64,000 bases of DNA from Planctomyces sp. Lineage in GTDB: Bacteria; Planctomycetota; Planctomycetia; Planctomycetales; Planctomycetaceae. The notes beneath the pieces were generated by a model. That model was given only the letters and a program-made list of their open reading frames with translations, had not been told where the DNA came from and ran no database searches. The stretch lies in the NCBI GenBank assembly GCA_019636235.1, contig JAHBXW010000016.1, positions 49,752 to 113,751 on the forward strand, in the 5' to 3' direction. Positions 40,573 to 49,856 of this stretch are shown here, piece by piece (position 1 is the stretch's first letter; each line of letters starts with the position of its first letter). Made by a program: the position numbers and the translations under genes.

Positions 40573-43428
40573 TTAGTGATTGAACCGGAATTCCACGCTG
40601 GCGATCAATCCCCAAATCAGCTCCTGGGCCGCGGCCGCCTTCTGCTCGCCCCGCGCCGTCAGGTAGTCCGCGACATCCTGAATCTCGGTCTCCGTCGGAC
40701 TCCGCGACAACACGCGCAGGTACAGAATCTCCGCCGCGCGGCGCAGGTCGGCTTCGTTCGTCACCTGACCGGCGATCGAGCCATTGCCCCCCGCCCAGGA
40801 GAGGATCGACCCGCCGTTCGCCGTGTACAGCGCCTGTTCGGCCGACGCGAAAAAATCTCCCTGAGGCTGACCGGGGCCCGCCGCGTACAGGTTCACGTAA
40901 CCCGCGTTGTAGGACTTCAGCAGCTTGTCGTAGACGCGCTGTTCGAGTTCCCGCTCGCGCGCCAGAACCTTCGCCGGATCCTGGCGGTCCTCGCCGGACA
41001 GCGGCGCGGAGTTGTCGAGTTCCGTCTGCTCCGCCAAACGGTAGCTGTCATACACGCCGGTGACCCGGAAGATCGCCAGGCAGAGTTGTTCGGGAGTCAA
41101 CGGCTTGAGGACGCCGATGGATGCCGACTGCGTCAGCCGGTCTTCAAGCTCCGAAACTGCGGTCGCGAGTTCGGTCTTCGCGGCAACCGCCGCACTCTGG
41201 GCCGCCTCGGCAGCCGCTGTCGCCTGCTCCGCGGCCACGCTCCGACGGGCCTGTTCGGCGACTGCGGCTTCAAAGGCCGTCCGCGCCGCGATCAGCCGAT
41301 CCTCCGCGGCCTGTTCAGCGTCGGCCGCCGCCTGCGCCTGCTGTTCCTGCTGAGCGATCGACTCCGACAGCTGGCCGTGTCGCACGCGCAGCGTTTCCAC
41401 CGCCAGCGCGACCGCTTCGTCCCCCGGCAGGCGTTCCAGAGCCGTCTGCGAGGCGCTGACCGCGCCCGCCACGTCCGCCGCGGCGGATTCCCGCGCCGCC
41501 AGTTCCGTCAGCGCCGCCTCATGCGCCGTCGCCGCATCCGCCACGGCGCGAACCGCGGCCTGATGCGCCGCATCGGCGGCCGTCACGACTCCCGTCAATT
41601 CGGTCCGCCGGGCCTGCGCCGCTTCGGCGGCGGCGGCCGCATCGGGAATCTGCTGTTCCGCGGCGACGATCGCGTCCCGCAGCGCCTGCAGCGCGACGAG
41701 GCCGCGGGCCGTCTCGAGACGTCGCACGATTCCCGCCAGTTCGGTTTCCGCTTCGGACGCCGCCACACGGGCCGCCAGAAACTCGGCGTATTTCTGCCGG
41801 CAGGTTTCCGCCAAGGGGGCGACCTTGTCCTGCGCCGCGAGGAACTCGGGATGCGTCGTCTGCAGCTCGGCACGCACTGGCTCGACGGCGGCGGACTTCT
41901 CCGCGGCGGCGGTCGACAACGGCTCGAGTTCCGCGGTCAGCGATGCCAGCCGCTCCGCGAATTTGGCCGCCGCAGCGACGAGCTCCTGATCCTGCGGCAG
42001 CTTCTGGACGACGACCTGCGCCTTCTCGTTCGCCTCGTTGACTGCGGCGATTGCGGCCTGCTTCGCGTTGACCTGCGCCGCCGCCTCGCGAGCCGCCTTG
42101 AGCGCCTCATCCAGTTTCTTGACCGCGTCCTGCGACTTGCCCCGCGCCGCCTCGCGCTCGGCAATGACGGGCAGCAAGGCCGCTTCGGCCTCCGCCCAAG
42201 CGGAGAGCGCCGCCTGACTGGCGGCCACCCGCTCCTCGACCCGCGCTTCCAGTTCGGTTCGCTTTTCGGAGAGGGGCGTTTCGAGCTCCGCCGCTTCGGC
42301 CACAGACGCCTGCTGCACGTCCGGCGGTTCGATCGACCGCTGGTACACGTCGGTCAGCGAGATCTCCCGCAGGAACCCGCGGATGTTGAAGTTCGTCTCG
42401 GCGAAGCGCTCTCCGAGCAGCCGCATCAACTCGGGATGCGTCGGCGGATTGTCCGCATGGTGCAGGTCCAGCGGAGCGACCAGGCCCCGGCCCAGCATGT
42501 GGGCCCACAGCCGGTTGGCGATGTTCTCGTTGAAGGCCCGATTCGTTCCGCTCGTCGCGAGTTCCGCGAGCCGGGCGCGGCGGCTGAACTTCGGAACGGG
42601 TCGGACGTTCTCCGCGGGACGGACCTCATATTCCTCGCCCGGCGGGAACATGGGCTCGGTGATTTCCGCCTCGCCGGGAACCTTGGGGCCGGTGATGTGC
42701 CGCGTCCCCTTGATGAACACCGATTCGAACGACGCATCGACCGCGGACCGTTCCACATAATGCTGGACCTGGGCGTCCCCGACCTGCACCGCCTGATTGG
42801 AACTGGCGCCGAAGAACGCCAGCAGACCGTGATAGTCCGTCTGCAGATAGTCGGAGACCAGCGGGTGGTCGTGACATTGAGCGCATTGCAGGTCGCGGCC
42901 GAAGAAAATGCGGGCCACGTCCTTGGTGATCAGGTTCGGCTCCCCCTCCCGGTCGAGGTAGAACCGCGCTGCCGCCCGCTTCCCTGGCTCGGAACCATCC
43001 GCGCTAAGGACTTCCCGCGCCAACTGGTTGTAGGGCTTGTTCTCGCGGACCGACTGCAGCAGCCAGGCCTGCCATTCCTCCGCCGGAATGTGCGGATGAG
43101 CCCGGCGCTCCATCAGCATCACGTCCAGAAACGTCGCGATGTGCCGATCGGAAAGCGGCGACGCCAGCAGGCGATCCACAGCCCGGACGCGCTTGTCGTC
43201 CGACCGGTCCTTTAGAAACGCCTGCAGCTCGTCGAGCGTCGGCGGCGATCCGGTGAGGTCCAGCGAAACCCGTCGCAGAAACTCCGCGTCGTCGCAGGCC
43301 GGCGCTTCCACGTTCACGGAAGCGCCCGCAAGCACGCGGTCGATCTCCAGATGCAACGGGTCCGCGGCCTGCGCGGATACCTCGCCCAGCAACAGAATGA
43401 CACACAGCGGAAGGCAGCGAAGCGTCAT
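40573..43428 (-). CDS. DUF1549/DUF1553 protein with inserted Ala-rich coiled coil
   Basis: A 951-residue secreted protein with a signal peptide (CLPLCVILLLGEVSAQAADP, residues about 4-22). DUF1549 (about 25-240) includes CAQCHDHP at residues 182-189, a CxxCH cytochrome-like motif. DUF1553 is split: the first part (about 260-372) has FNENIANRLWAHMLGRGLV, and the second resumes at about 768 with PLTPEQLCLAIFRVTG and ends YLRVLSRSPTETEIQDVADY. Between them lie about 395 residues of alanine/glutamate-rich helix (for example EKRTELEARVEERVAASQAA), probably a long coiled coil. This family is a planctomycete hallmark of unknown function. Start ATG at 43428. The usual partner is the DUF1501 protein downstream. 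Confidence 0.9.
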   Translation of the reverse strand: MTLRCLPLCVILLLGEVSAQAADPLHLEIDRVLAGASVNVEAPACDDAEFLRRVSLDLTGSPPTLDELQAFLKDRSDDKRVRAVDRLLASPLSDRHIATFLDVMLMERRAHPHIPAEEWQAWLLQSVRENKPYNQLAREVLSADGSEPGKRAAARFYLDREGEPNLITKDVARIFFGRDLQCAQCHDHPLVSDYLQTDYHGLLAFFGASSNQAVQVGDAQVQHYVERSAVDASFESVFIKGTRHITGPKVPGEAEITEPMFPPGEEYEVRPAENVRPVPKFSRRARLAELATSGTNRAFNENIANRLWAHMLGRGLVAPLDLHHADNPPTHPELMRLLGERFAETNFNIRGFLREISLTDVYQRSIEPPDVQQASVAEAAELETPLSEKRTELEARVEERVAASQAALSAWAEAEAALLPVIAEREAARGKSQDAVKKLDEALKAAREAAAQVNAKQAAIAAVNEANEKAQVVVQKLPQDQELVAAAAKFAERLASLTAELEPLSTAAAEKSAAVEPVRAELQTTHPEFLAAQDKVAPLAETCRQKYAEFLAARVAASEAETELAGIVRRLETARGLVALQALRDAIVAAEQQIPDAAAAAEAAQARRTELTGVVTAADAAHQAAVRAVADAATAHEAALTELAARESAAADVAGAVSASQTALERLPGDEAVALAVETLRVRHGQLSESIAQQEQQAQAAADAEQAAEDRLIAARTAFEAAVAEQARRSVAAEQATAAAEAAQSAAVAAKTELATAVSELEDRLTQSASIGVLKPLTPEQLCLAIFRVTGVYDSYRLAEQTELDNSAPLSGEDRQDPAKVLARERELEQRVYDKLLKSYNAGYVNLYAAGPGQPQGDFFASAEQALYTANGGSILSWAGGNGSIAGQVTNEADLRRAAEILYLRVLSRSPTETEIQDVADYLTARGEQKAAAAQELIWGLIASVEFRFNH

Positions 43429-43641
43429 GCCGCAGCGGCTCCCCTCGAAGTCGATCGCAGTGGAGACATGGACGGGTGGGAGCGATTCGCAACGTCCGCT
43501 GCGATCGCGAATCCGGCCGGGCGCCGGGCGTCCACGCATCACCAACTGTTGATACGATACTTCACGATGAGGGGCCGGTCAATCGCCGCGAATTCCCCAG
43601 ACTGACAATCGGGGCCTTCGCGGCGGTCGCCGAATCGTCCA

Positions 43642-45225
43642 TCAGGGCGTCAGATTTTTCGCCGTCACGCCTTCCCAATCGTCCGTTCGGAACGGATACG
43701 CGGGCAGCATCGCGCCGTTGCAGAGGTTCCCGTTCGGGTTGTCCGCCCAGTTGTAGCGCACCGCCAGCGGCTCGGGCACGGACTCGCTGCTGACGACGAC
43801 CGTATCCCCTTCGACTTTCGCTTCCGCCCACACGAACTTGCGGTCCGCTCCGGCGATCGCGAAGCCGCGCAGCGGATCGCCGTACCAGCCGGACAGTCCG
43901 CGCAGTTCGCCTTCGCCGAGATTGTCGAAGTGCAGGATGCAGCGGCCGTTTTCGATCGTCATCGACCGATACGTGGGTCCGCTCCGCGTCACCTTGCCGG
44001 CGAATCCGTACAGGTCGACCAGCGCCAGACGAGCCAGCCGCTTGCCGACGTTCTGCTTGTCCTTGGGATGGATGTCCTTGATCGCGCCCAGATCAATGAT
44101 GCAGGCGCAGCCGACATTCTTCTCCGTCTCCGCCGTCAGGTGCTGCGCCTCGCGCAGTTCGGCCCAGGCGCTGTCGCCCGGTTCGTCTTTCGGCGCCATG
44201 AAGTTCGCCAACTGGACCTGGTAGAACGGAAAGTCCCCCTGCCCCCAGGCGGCCCGCCAGCTGCGGATCAGCGCGGGCATCAGCGTGCGGTACTGGTAGG
44301 CGCGGCCCGCGTTCGATTCGCCCTGGTACCAGATCGCTCCGCGGATCGCGAACGGGGTCAGCGGCGCGATCATTCCGTTGTACAGCGTGCTCGAACGATC
44401 GTGGTGATGCGTGGGATCGACGGGGGGATTCGGCTTGCGCGGCTCGCGCTCCCCTTTCGCCTTCGCCTCTTCGGCCGCCGTCTTCCACGCCTCCAGAGCC
44501 TGCTCGTAGCTCGCCTGCGTTTCCGGCTTCTGAAACTCGTCGATCCGGGCGGCCCACGTGTCCAGAATCGGCTGCAGCTCGGCGCGGGACGCCATCCCCT
44601 CGGCCGACGTCCAGGCCTCCGCCCGCGTCCCGCCCCAGGACGTGTTGATCAACCCCACCGGCACGCCCAGCGTCTCATGCAGTTGCCGTCCGAAGAAATA
44701 CGCCACCGCCGAAAAGTCCCGAACTGACCGGGGAGTGCAGGCGGTCCATTCCGCGTCGACGTCCGTCTGCGGTTCGGCACTCGCCTTCCTCGGCACGGTG
44801 AACAGACGCAACCCCGGATGCGACGCCGTCAGCGACTCCAGGTCCGGGTCCAGCGACCGGCGAATCGGCCACTCCATGTTCGACTGCCCGCTGCAGACCC
44901 ACACCTCGCCGATCAGGACATCCTGCAGTTCAATCGTGTTGGCCCCCTTCACGGTCAGCGTGGCCGGCTCGCCGACCGCCAGCGGATCCAGCGTGACGCG
45001 CCACCGTCCGTCCGCCTCCGGCTGAGCCGTCTGCGACTGTCCCCGGATCGAGACCGTCACCGTTTCCCCGGCGTCCGCCCAGCCCCAGACGGGAACCGGC
45101 GCATCCCGCTGCAGCACCATGTGATTCCCGAAGACGTGCGGCAGGCGGACTTCCGCCGCGGCCGTCGAAACCAGCGCGATCCAGCCACCGGCAACCCAGG
45201 TCAGGCGAGCGATCCAGACGTTCAT
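43642..45225 (-). CDS. Secreted sialate O-acetylesterase (SASA domain)
   Basis: A 527-residue SGNH-type esterase. After a signal peptide (about 1-22), it has VFGNHMVLQRDAPVPVWGWA, the catalytic-serine motif VCSGQSNMEWP, INTSWGGTRAEAWTS and AIWYQGESN. The catalytic Asp/His region lies in LGAIKDIHPKDKQNVGKRLA. These enzymes remove O-acetyl groups from sialic acids or other acetylated glycans. A probably extracellular glycan-degradation role fits the other carbohydrate genes in the window. ATG at 45225 was chosen as the signal-peptide start. It lies 108 bp after the thioredoxin-like gene's far end and may be independently transcribed. Confidence 0.92.
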   Translation of the reverse strand: MNVWIARLTWVAGGWIALVSTAAAEVRLPHVFGNHMVLQRDAPVPVWGWADAGETVTVSIRGQSQTAQPEADGRWRVTLDPLAVGEPATLTVKGANTIELQDVLIGEVWVCSGQSNMEWPIRRSLDPDLESLTASHPGLRLFTVPRKASAEPQTDVDAEWTACTPRSVRDFSAVAYFFGRQLHETLGVPVGLINTSWGGTRAEAWTSAEGMASRAELQPILDTWAARIDEFQKPETQASYEQALEAWKTAAEEAKAKGEREPRKPNPPVDPTHHHDRSSTLYNGMIAPLTPFAIRGAIWYQGESNAGRAYQYRTLMPALIRSWRAAWGQGDFPFYQVQLANFMAPKDEPGDSAWAELREAQHLTAETEKNVGCACIIDLGAIKDIHPKDKQNVGKRLARLALVDLYGFAGKVTRSGPTYRSMTIENGRCILHFDNLGEGELRGLSGWYGDPLRGFAIAGADRKFVWAEAKVEGDTVVVSSESVPEPLAVRYNWADNPNGNLCNGAMLPAYPFRTDDWEGVTAKNLTP

Positions 45226-45334
45226 TGATGCGGCATCCAGGAGGGAGGGGCAGAGAGAATCAGAAGCAGCGCGCACAGGACGTCGCAGCCGACGTCTGGC
45301 AATCGAAAGGAATTCGGGAGCGCGGCGGCCCGCT

Positions 45335-45919
45335 TCAGCCGCCGCCGAAGTACGACGGCTCGTTGCCGGCCTTCCACTTGATGTTGCAGCCGATGCTGGG
45401 CTTCTGCCCGTCGGTCACGGGTCCGCCGGCGAGTACGGCGTCGCAGGCGGCGCGGAGATCGCCGCCCGTCACGGGAATGTTCGACTGCGGCCGGCTGTCG
45501 TCGAACTGGCCGCGGTAGACGAGCTTGCGTTCCCTGTCGAACAGGAAGAAGTCGGGCGTGCAGGCCGCCTGGTACGACTTCGCGACCGACTGCGTTTCAT
45601 CGAACAGGTACGGGAACGTGTAGCCGGCGGAGGCGTGCTCGCGCTGCATTGCCTCGGGGGAGTCCTGCGGATACGTCTCGACGTCGTTGGAGCTGATGCC
45701 CACGATCGCCAGCCCCTTGGCCTGGTACTCTTTCGCGAACTTCGCCAGTTCCTCGCGGACGTGGATCACGAACGGGCAGTGATTGCACATGAAGATGACG
45801 AGCAGCGCCGGCTTGTCGCGGAAGTCGGTCAGCGAGACCGTTTTTCCATCGACGTTCGGCAGCCGAAAGTCGGGAGCGGTGCTGCCCAGGGGCAGCATGG
45901 TGGAGGCGGTGCGGACCAT
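45335..45919 (-). CDS. Thioredoxin-like AhpC/TSA-family protein
   Basis: A 194-residue redoxin: APDFRLPNVDGKTVSLTDFR is the family start and LLVIFMCNHCPFVIHVREEL holds the redox CxxC (C45-C48), followed by VGISSNDVETYPQDSPEAMQ. It resembles the AhpC/thiol peroxidase-like redoxins with a CxxC rather than typical peroxiredoxins. No signal peptide is evident in this start choice, so it should be cytoplasmic. The CNHC motif suggests a thiol-disulfide role. It is not clearly in an operon with either neighbour. Confidence 0.9.
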   Translation of the reverse strand: MVRTASTMLPLGSTAPDFRLPNVDGKTVSLTDFRDKPALLVIFMCNHCPFVIHVREELAKFAKEYQAKGLAIVGISSNDVETYPQDSPEAMQREHASAGYTFPYLFDETQSVAKSYQAACTPDFFLFDRERKLVYRGQFDDSRPQSNIPVTGGDLRAACDAVLAGGPVTDGQKPSIGCNIKWKAGNEPSYFGGG

Positions 45920-46073
45920 GGTGAATGGCTCCCGGGAGGCGAGTGGCGATGCGGCGGGTCGCGCCGCGCGGTTGTCGGCGGCGCCAGTCCGCAGGCAGTC
46001 TATCGCCGCCCCGGGCGGACGACTAATGAGGGCCATCCGGCCCTGTCATCCGCGGGATCGGTTCCCCGCCGGA

Positions 46074-46964
46074 TCACAAGCGACCGAGCTGTTCGTCCAG
46101 CAGTTCGACCAGCCGATCGCGGGCCGTTCCGATTCCCTTGTACGCCGCCCCCTCCGGCGAGATGGTCGCCAGCATGCGGCGCAACCGGCGTCCCGCGCCC
46201 CGATTCGCGAGCACCGCGGCGATCGGGATGATCTCCACGCGAATGCCAAACAGGATGTCTCCCTTTGGACGCAGCCGCAGCAGGAGCTGATGCTCCAGGC
46301 GCAAATGGAACTCTTCCAGCGTCACGCTGGCGTCGAATCGGGTCCGCGGACGGGAGGGGTGATGATTGAAGCGCGCGTCCCGGCTGAAATTCGCGTTCTC
46401 GCGGGTCCAGGCCGTCCCCGGCGTCAACCGGCTGAGGAACACTTCGATCTGCCGCTCGAGCGCCGGATTCAGCCCGGGAACCGGCGCGTGGATGGCATGC
46501 ATCGGTTGCCCCAGCTTTTCGCGCAGGTCCCACGAACTCGGGAAGCAGAGCACGCCGCCGATCAGGCGGTGCCGCCCCTCGTCGTCGCAACGCATCCACA
46601 CGAAATCCGGCTCCCACATCCGCCCCAGCGTCTGCAACTGCACGTGCGGAGGCAATCCGTCTTCGATCGGAACGCCCAACCGTCGCGCGAGGGCGACGGT
46701 GTCTCCGAGCGCGGGTTCCGCGTCCTCCGGCAGCGACGCGTAGCGCTCCGGCTCCGTGTTGAGCCAGTGGGCGCGCTCGGCCCGCATCGCTCCGGATGAA
46801 TCCCAGGCGGCGAAAAAGTCCGCGACATGTCCCGGCCGGAGGCCCATCGTCCAGCGGTGGTCGGCGTCCGGGAGGATGCGCGCCCAGTCGGGGGCGCGGG
46901 CGCCCGCGGCGGGAGTCGAGTCGGCGGGGAACGGTTCGGGGGGAGCGGGATCGGCGGCGGACAT
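46074..46964 (-). CDS. DUF3445 protein (heme-dependent oxidative N-demethylase-like)
   Basis: The 296-residue protein resembles DUF3445, named for heme-dependent oxidative N-demethylase subunits: RWTMGLRPGHVADFFAAWDS early, WMRCDDEGRHRLIGGVLCFP in the middle, then KLGQPMHAIHAPVPGLNPAL and RLEHQLLLRLRPKGDILFGI. In characterised relatives this chain binds heme and oxidises dimethylamine or similar. The physiological substrate here is unknown. ATG at 46964 was chosen. It is divergent from proA across 269 bp. Confidence 0.85.
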   Translation of the reverse strand: MSAADPAPPEPFPADSTPAAGARAPDWARILPDADHRWTMGLRPGHVADFFAAWDSSGAMRAERAHWLNTEPERYASLPEDAEPALGDTVALARRLGVPIEDGLPPHVQLQTLGRMWEPDFVWMRCDDEGRHRLIGGVLCFPSSWDLREKLGQPMHAIHAPVPGLNPALERQIEVFLSRLTPGTAWTRENANFSRDARFNHHPSRPRTRFDASVTLEEFHLRLEHQLLLRLRPKGDILFGIRVEIIPIAAVLANRGAGRRLRRMLATISPEGAAYKGIGTARDRLVELLDEQLGRL

Positions 46965-47233
46965 GGACGGACGGGGAACGAACGGTGCTGCGGCGGGGAG
47001 CGTCACACAAGCATTGCCGATGACAGGCGATGTGGGGAAGCCCGCGCGAGATCAGCGGCGTCCAGAAGGCGCTCTCGCGGACTATTGCCAACCCTTCTCC
47101 AACCTGCGAACGACACCGCGTCCAGCATTCACGGGATTCCGCGCCGTGCCCTCCGCCGCCGGCCGCACGGCAATCCCGCCGCTCGCTGCGATCCCCGATT
47201 GACGCCCCGTCCCCGGGGGACATACTTCACTTC

Positions 47234-48490
47234 ATGAACGACTGGAACGCCTATGCCCGCTCGTATGGCGAACGGGCCCGTGCCGCCGCCCGCCAACTGG
47301 CTCTCGCCGAAAGCGACGCCAAGGACCACTGGCTCGAAGTCGCCGCTGAACGGCTCCGCGACGCGACCGGCTCGATTCTGGAAGCGAACGCCCGGGACGT
47401 CGCCGCCGCGCCCGGTTTGGGGCTGAATGCCGCCGCCATCGACCGGCTCACGCTGACGCCGCCGCGCATCGAGGGCATGGCCCGCGGACTCGAGGAAATC
47501 GCCGATCTTCCCGATCCTGTCGGCGAAGTCATCGAAGGCTACTTCCGGCCCAACGGACTCGAAGTCCAGCGGGTGCGCGTGCCGCTCGGCGTCGTGTTCT
47601 TCATCTATGAGTCGCGGCCGAACGTGACCGCCGACGCCGCGGCCATCTGCGTCAAAAGCGGCAATGCCGTCATTCTCCGCGGCGGCAAGGAGGCCCTGCA
47701 CAGCAACGTCGCCATTCACCAGACGCTGGCTGACGCGCTCGCCGAATGCGATCTCCCGCCCGAGGCCGTCCAGCTGGTGGACACGCCCGACCGGGACGCC
47801 GTCGGCGCGTTCCTGAAGCAGCAGGAGTTCATCGACCTCACGATTCCCCGCGGGGGCCGCTCGCTGATCGAACGCGTCGCGGCCGAAGCGACGATGCCCG
47901 TCATCAAGCACTTTGACGGCGTCTGCCATGTCTTCGTCGACCGCACCGCCGACCTGGGCATGGCCGAGGAGATTCTGATCAACAGCAAGGCGCAGCGGCC
48001 CGGCGTGTGCAACGCGGCCGAATGCCTGCTGGTCCACGCGGCCATCGCCCAGCCGTTCCTGAAGCAGTTGGAACCGGCACTGCAGAAGGCGGGCGTGCAG
48101 GTCCGCGGGGACGCCCGGATCCGTGAAGCGCTCCCCTGGGCGACGGCGGCGACCGAACACGACTACCGCACCGAATACCTGGACCTGATCCTTTCGGCCC
48201 GGGTCGTCGACAACCTCGACGAAGCCGTCGCGCATATCGAAACATTCGGCTCGCACCACACCGACGCAATCGTCACCAGCGACATTGGCGAAGCCGAGAA
48301 GTTCGTGGCGGCGGTCGATTCGGCGGCCGTCATGGTCAACGCCAGCACGCGCTTCAACGACGGCGGCGAGCTGGGGCTGGGTGCGGAGATCGGCATCAGC
48401 ACGGACAAGTTCCATGCCCGCGGGCCCTGCGGGCTGCGGGAGCTGACGAGTTATAAGTACGTCGTCCGCGGCAGCGGGCAGGTGCGCTGA
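47234..48490 (+). CDS. proA: Gamma-glutamyl phosphate reductase ProA
   Basis: A 418-residue ProA of normal length: [20 protein letters not shown] is the family core, [13 protein letters not shown] is the NADPH region, and [15 protein letters not shown] contains the catalytic cysteine (C259). [20 protein letters not shown] lies near the C-terminus. It reduces gamma-glutamyl phosphate to glutamate semialdehyde, the second step of proline biosynthesis, in the cytosol. No proB is in the window. Its start at 47234 is the first ATG before the homologous region. Confidence 0.96.
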   Translation: MNDWNAYARSYGERARAAARQLALAESDAKDHWLEVAAERLRDATGSILEANARDVAAAPGLGLNAAAIDRLTLTPPRIEGMARGLEEIADLPDPVGEVIEGYFRPNGLEVQRVRVPLGVVFFIYESRPNVTADAAAICVKSGNAVILRGGKEALHSNVAIHQTLADALAECDLPPEAVQLVDTPDRDAVGAFLKQQEFIDLTIPRGGRSLIERVAAEATMPVIKHFDGVCHVFVDRTADLGMAEEILINSKAQRPGVCNAAECLLVHAAIAQPFLKQLEPALQKAGVQVRGDARIREALPWATAATEHDYRTEYLDLILSARVVDNLDEAVAHIETFGSHHTDAIVTSDIGEAEKFVAAVDSAAVMVNASTRFNDGGELGLGAEIGISTDKFHARGPCGLRELTSYKYVVRGSGQVR

Positions 48491-48701
48491 CTTTCAAGCG
48501 GCGACCCCGGCGCGGGCAGATGAGAGTCGCGCGGCGATCTCTTCGCCAACGCGACGAAAATGTCGCCATTAGGGCATTCAAGGCCTGCGCTACGCTGGGC
48601 AGGTTCGACATTGCGTGCGAAATTGTGCGCCGCCTCCAACGCCAGGGGTGCCTCCCGCGTATCTGCTGGCGTCCCTGTTCCGTCCCGGGAGTCCCCCGAC
48701 A
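48491..48701. other. Intergenic region
   Basis: A 211-bp gap between proA and the secreted glycosidase-like gene, with no recognisable feature. Confidence 0.4.
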
Positions 48702-49736
48702 ATGCGATTCGCTCTTCCCGCCGTCACACAGCTGGCCACGATCGCGGCGCTGCTGATCTGCCAGACGGCGCTTGCGCAAACGAAAGAGTTTGAGATCCGC
48801 GAGGATCGGGCGTACCTGGGAGGCCAGCCCATCGAGTTGTGGGGGCTCCGCTGCGGCAATGCCCTGCACAGCGAGGCCATCACCGAGCGCCACATCCGCA
48901 ATCTCGACAACATGACGGCGCACGGCATCAACCTGATAGGCGTCTACATCCAGGGGAGCAACGCGGGCTGGCCCGACGCGGATGCCGCCTTGAATGGTTT
49001 CACGCGCGAAGGGGGCCTGAAGCCGGCCGTGGCCGATCGGCTGGAACGCCTGATCCTGGAGGCCGATCGCCGCGGGATGGTCGTCATGGTCGGGTTGTTC
49101 ACGCCCCGAAAGGATCAGGACTTCTATGACGAAGCGGCCGTCCAGCGCGCGGTCGAGGAGGCCGCCGCCTTCCTCCGCGACCACGGACTGAGAAACGTGT
49201 TCATCGACATCATGCACGAGTTCAGCCATCCCGAGCGGATCGACCACCCGCTGTTCCGCGAGCCGGGAGGGGAGGCCAAGAAGGCGAAGCTGACTGGCTG
49301 GTTCAAGGCGGTGGCGCCGGACATTGAAGTCGGAGTCTGCCCCGCGGCCGATTCCTCCACCGGCGATTCCTACCCGGGCATGGACGTGCGGATCATTCAG
49401 AAGGATATGCCGATCCCCAGGGACGGTTTCGTGGTGAACGTCGAATCACAGCGGCAGGACGTTTATCAGAACGACGGCGTGTTCGCCGAATCTCAGGTCG
49501 CGAAGATCCTTGACGACTGCACGGCGTATCATGCGGCGCCGAACGCGGCGTACCTGTTCCATGCCGCTTTCATTCAGGGAATCACCAACGCCAGCGGCAG
49601 CGCGCCGCATCCGGAAATGGGGGGCGGGGGCCGCAAGGCCTCTGATCGCGGCGTGAAGTTCTATTATGAATGGGTGCGGGATCACGTGGGCCGGTACGAG
49701 TACCCCCGCCATGTCCCGCACGAACCCGGGCACTGA
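48702..49736 (+). CDS. Secreted glycoside hydrolase-like TIM-barrel protein
   Basis: A 344-residue protein with a signal peptide (about 1-25, ending ALA) and a TIM-barrel resembling GH5-like clan-A enzymes: YLGGQPIELWGLRCGNAL, RHIRNLDNMTAHGINLIGVY, VFIDIMHEFSHPERI with a plausible acid/base glutamate, and QRQDVYQNDGVFAESQVAKI. The nucleophile is not certain, and specific GH family membership could not be assigned by eye. It may act on cell-wall or environmental polysaccharides. It is followed by the pilin-like DUF1559 gene on the same strand after 120 bp. Confidence 0.7.
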   Translation: MRFALPAVTQLATIAALLICQTALAQTKEFEIREDRAYLGGQPIELWGLRCGNALHSEAITERHIRNLDNMTAHGINLIGVYIQGSNAGWPDADAALNGFTREGGLKPAVADRLERLILEADRRGMVVMVGLFTPRKDQDFYDEAAVQRAVEEAAAFLRDHGLRNVFIDIMHEFSHPERIDHPLFREPGGEAKKAKLTGWFKAVAPDIEVGVCPAADSSTGDSYPGMDVRIIQKDMPIPRDGFVVNVESQRQDVYQNDGVFAESQVAKILDDCTAYHAAPNAAYLFHAAFIQGITNASGSAPHPEMGGGGRKASDRGVKFYYEWVRDHVGRYEYPRHVPHEPGH

Positions 49737-49856
49737 TCGCGGGCGGCCCGCCGCCGCCGGCATATTCCGCTGCCACTGCCGCCTCAGCCACGACGCTACG
49801 TCCAGCCAGGGTGAGACGCGTTTCGTTTCCCAGGCCTGCCTCCGAAAGGGTCCGCC

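Noticed and set aside
40504..43215. 903-codon open frame on the plus strand
   Set aside because: Antisense to the DUF1549/DUF1553 gene, arginine-rich shadow sequence without domains.
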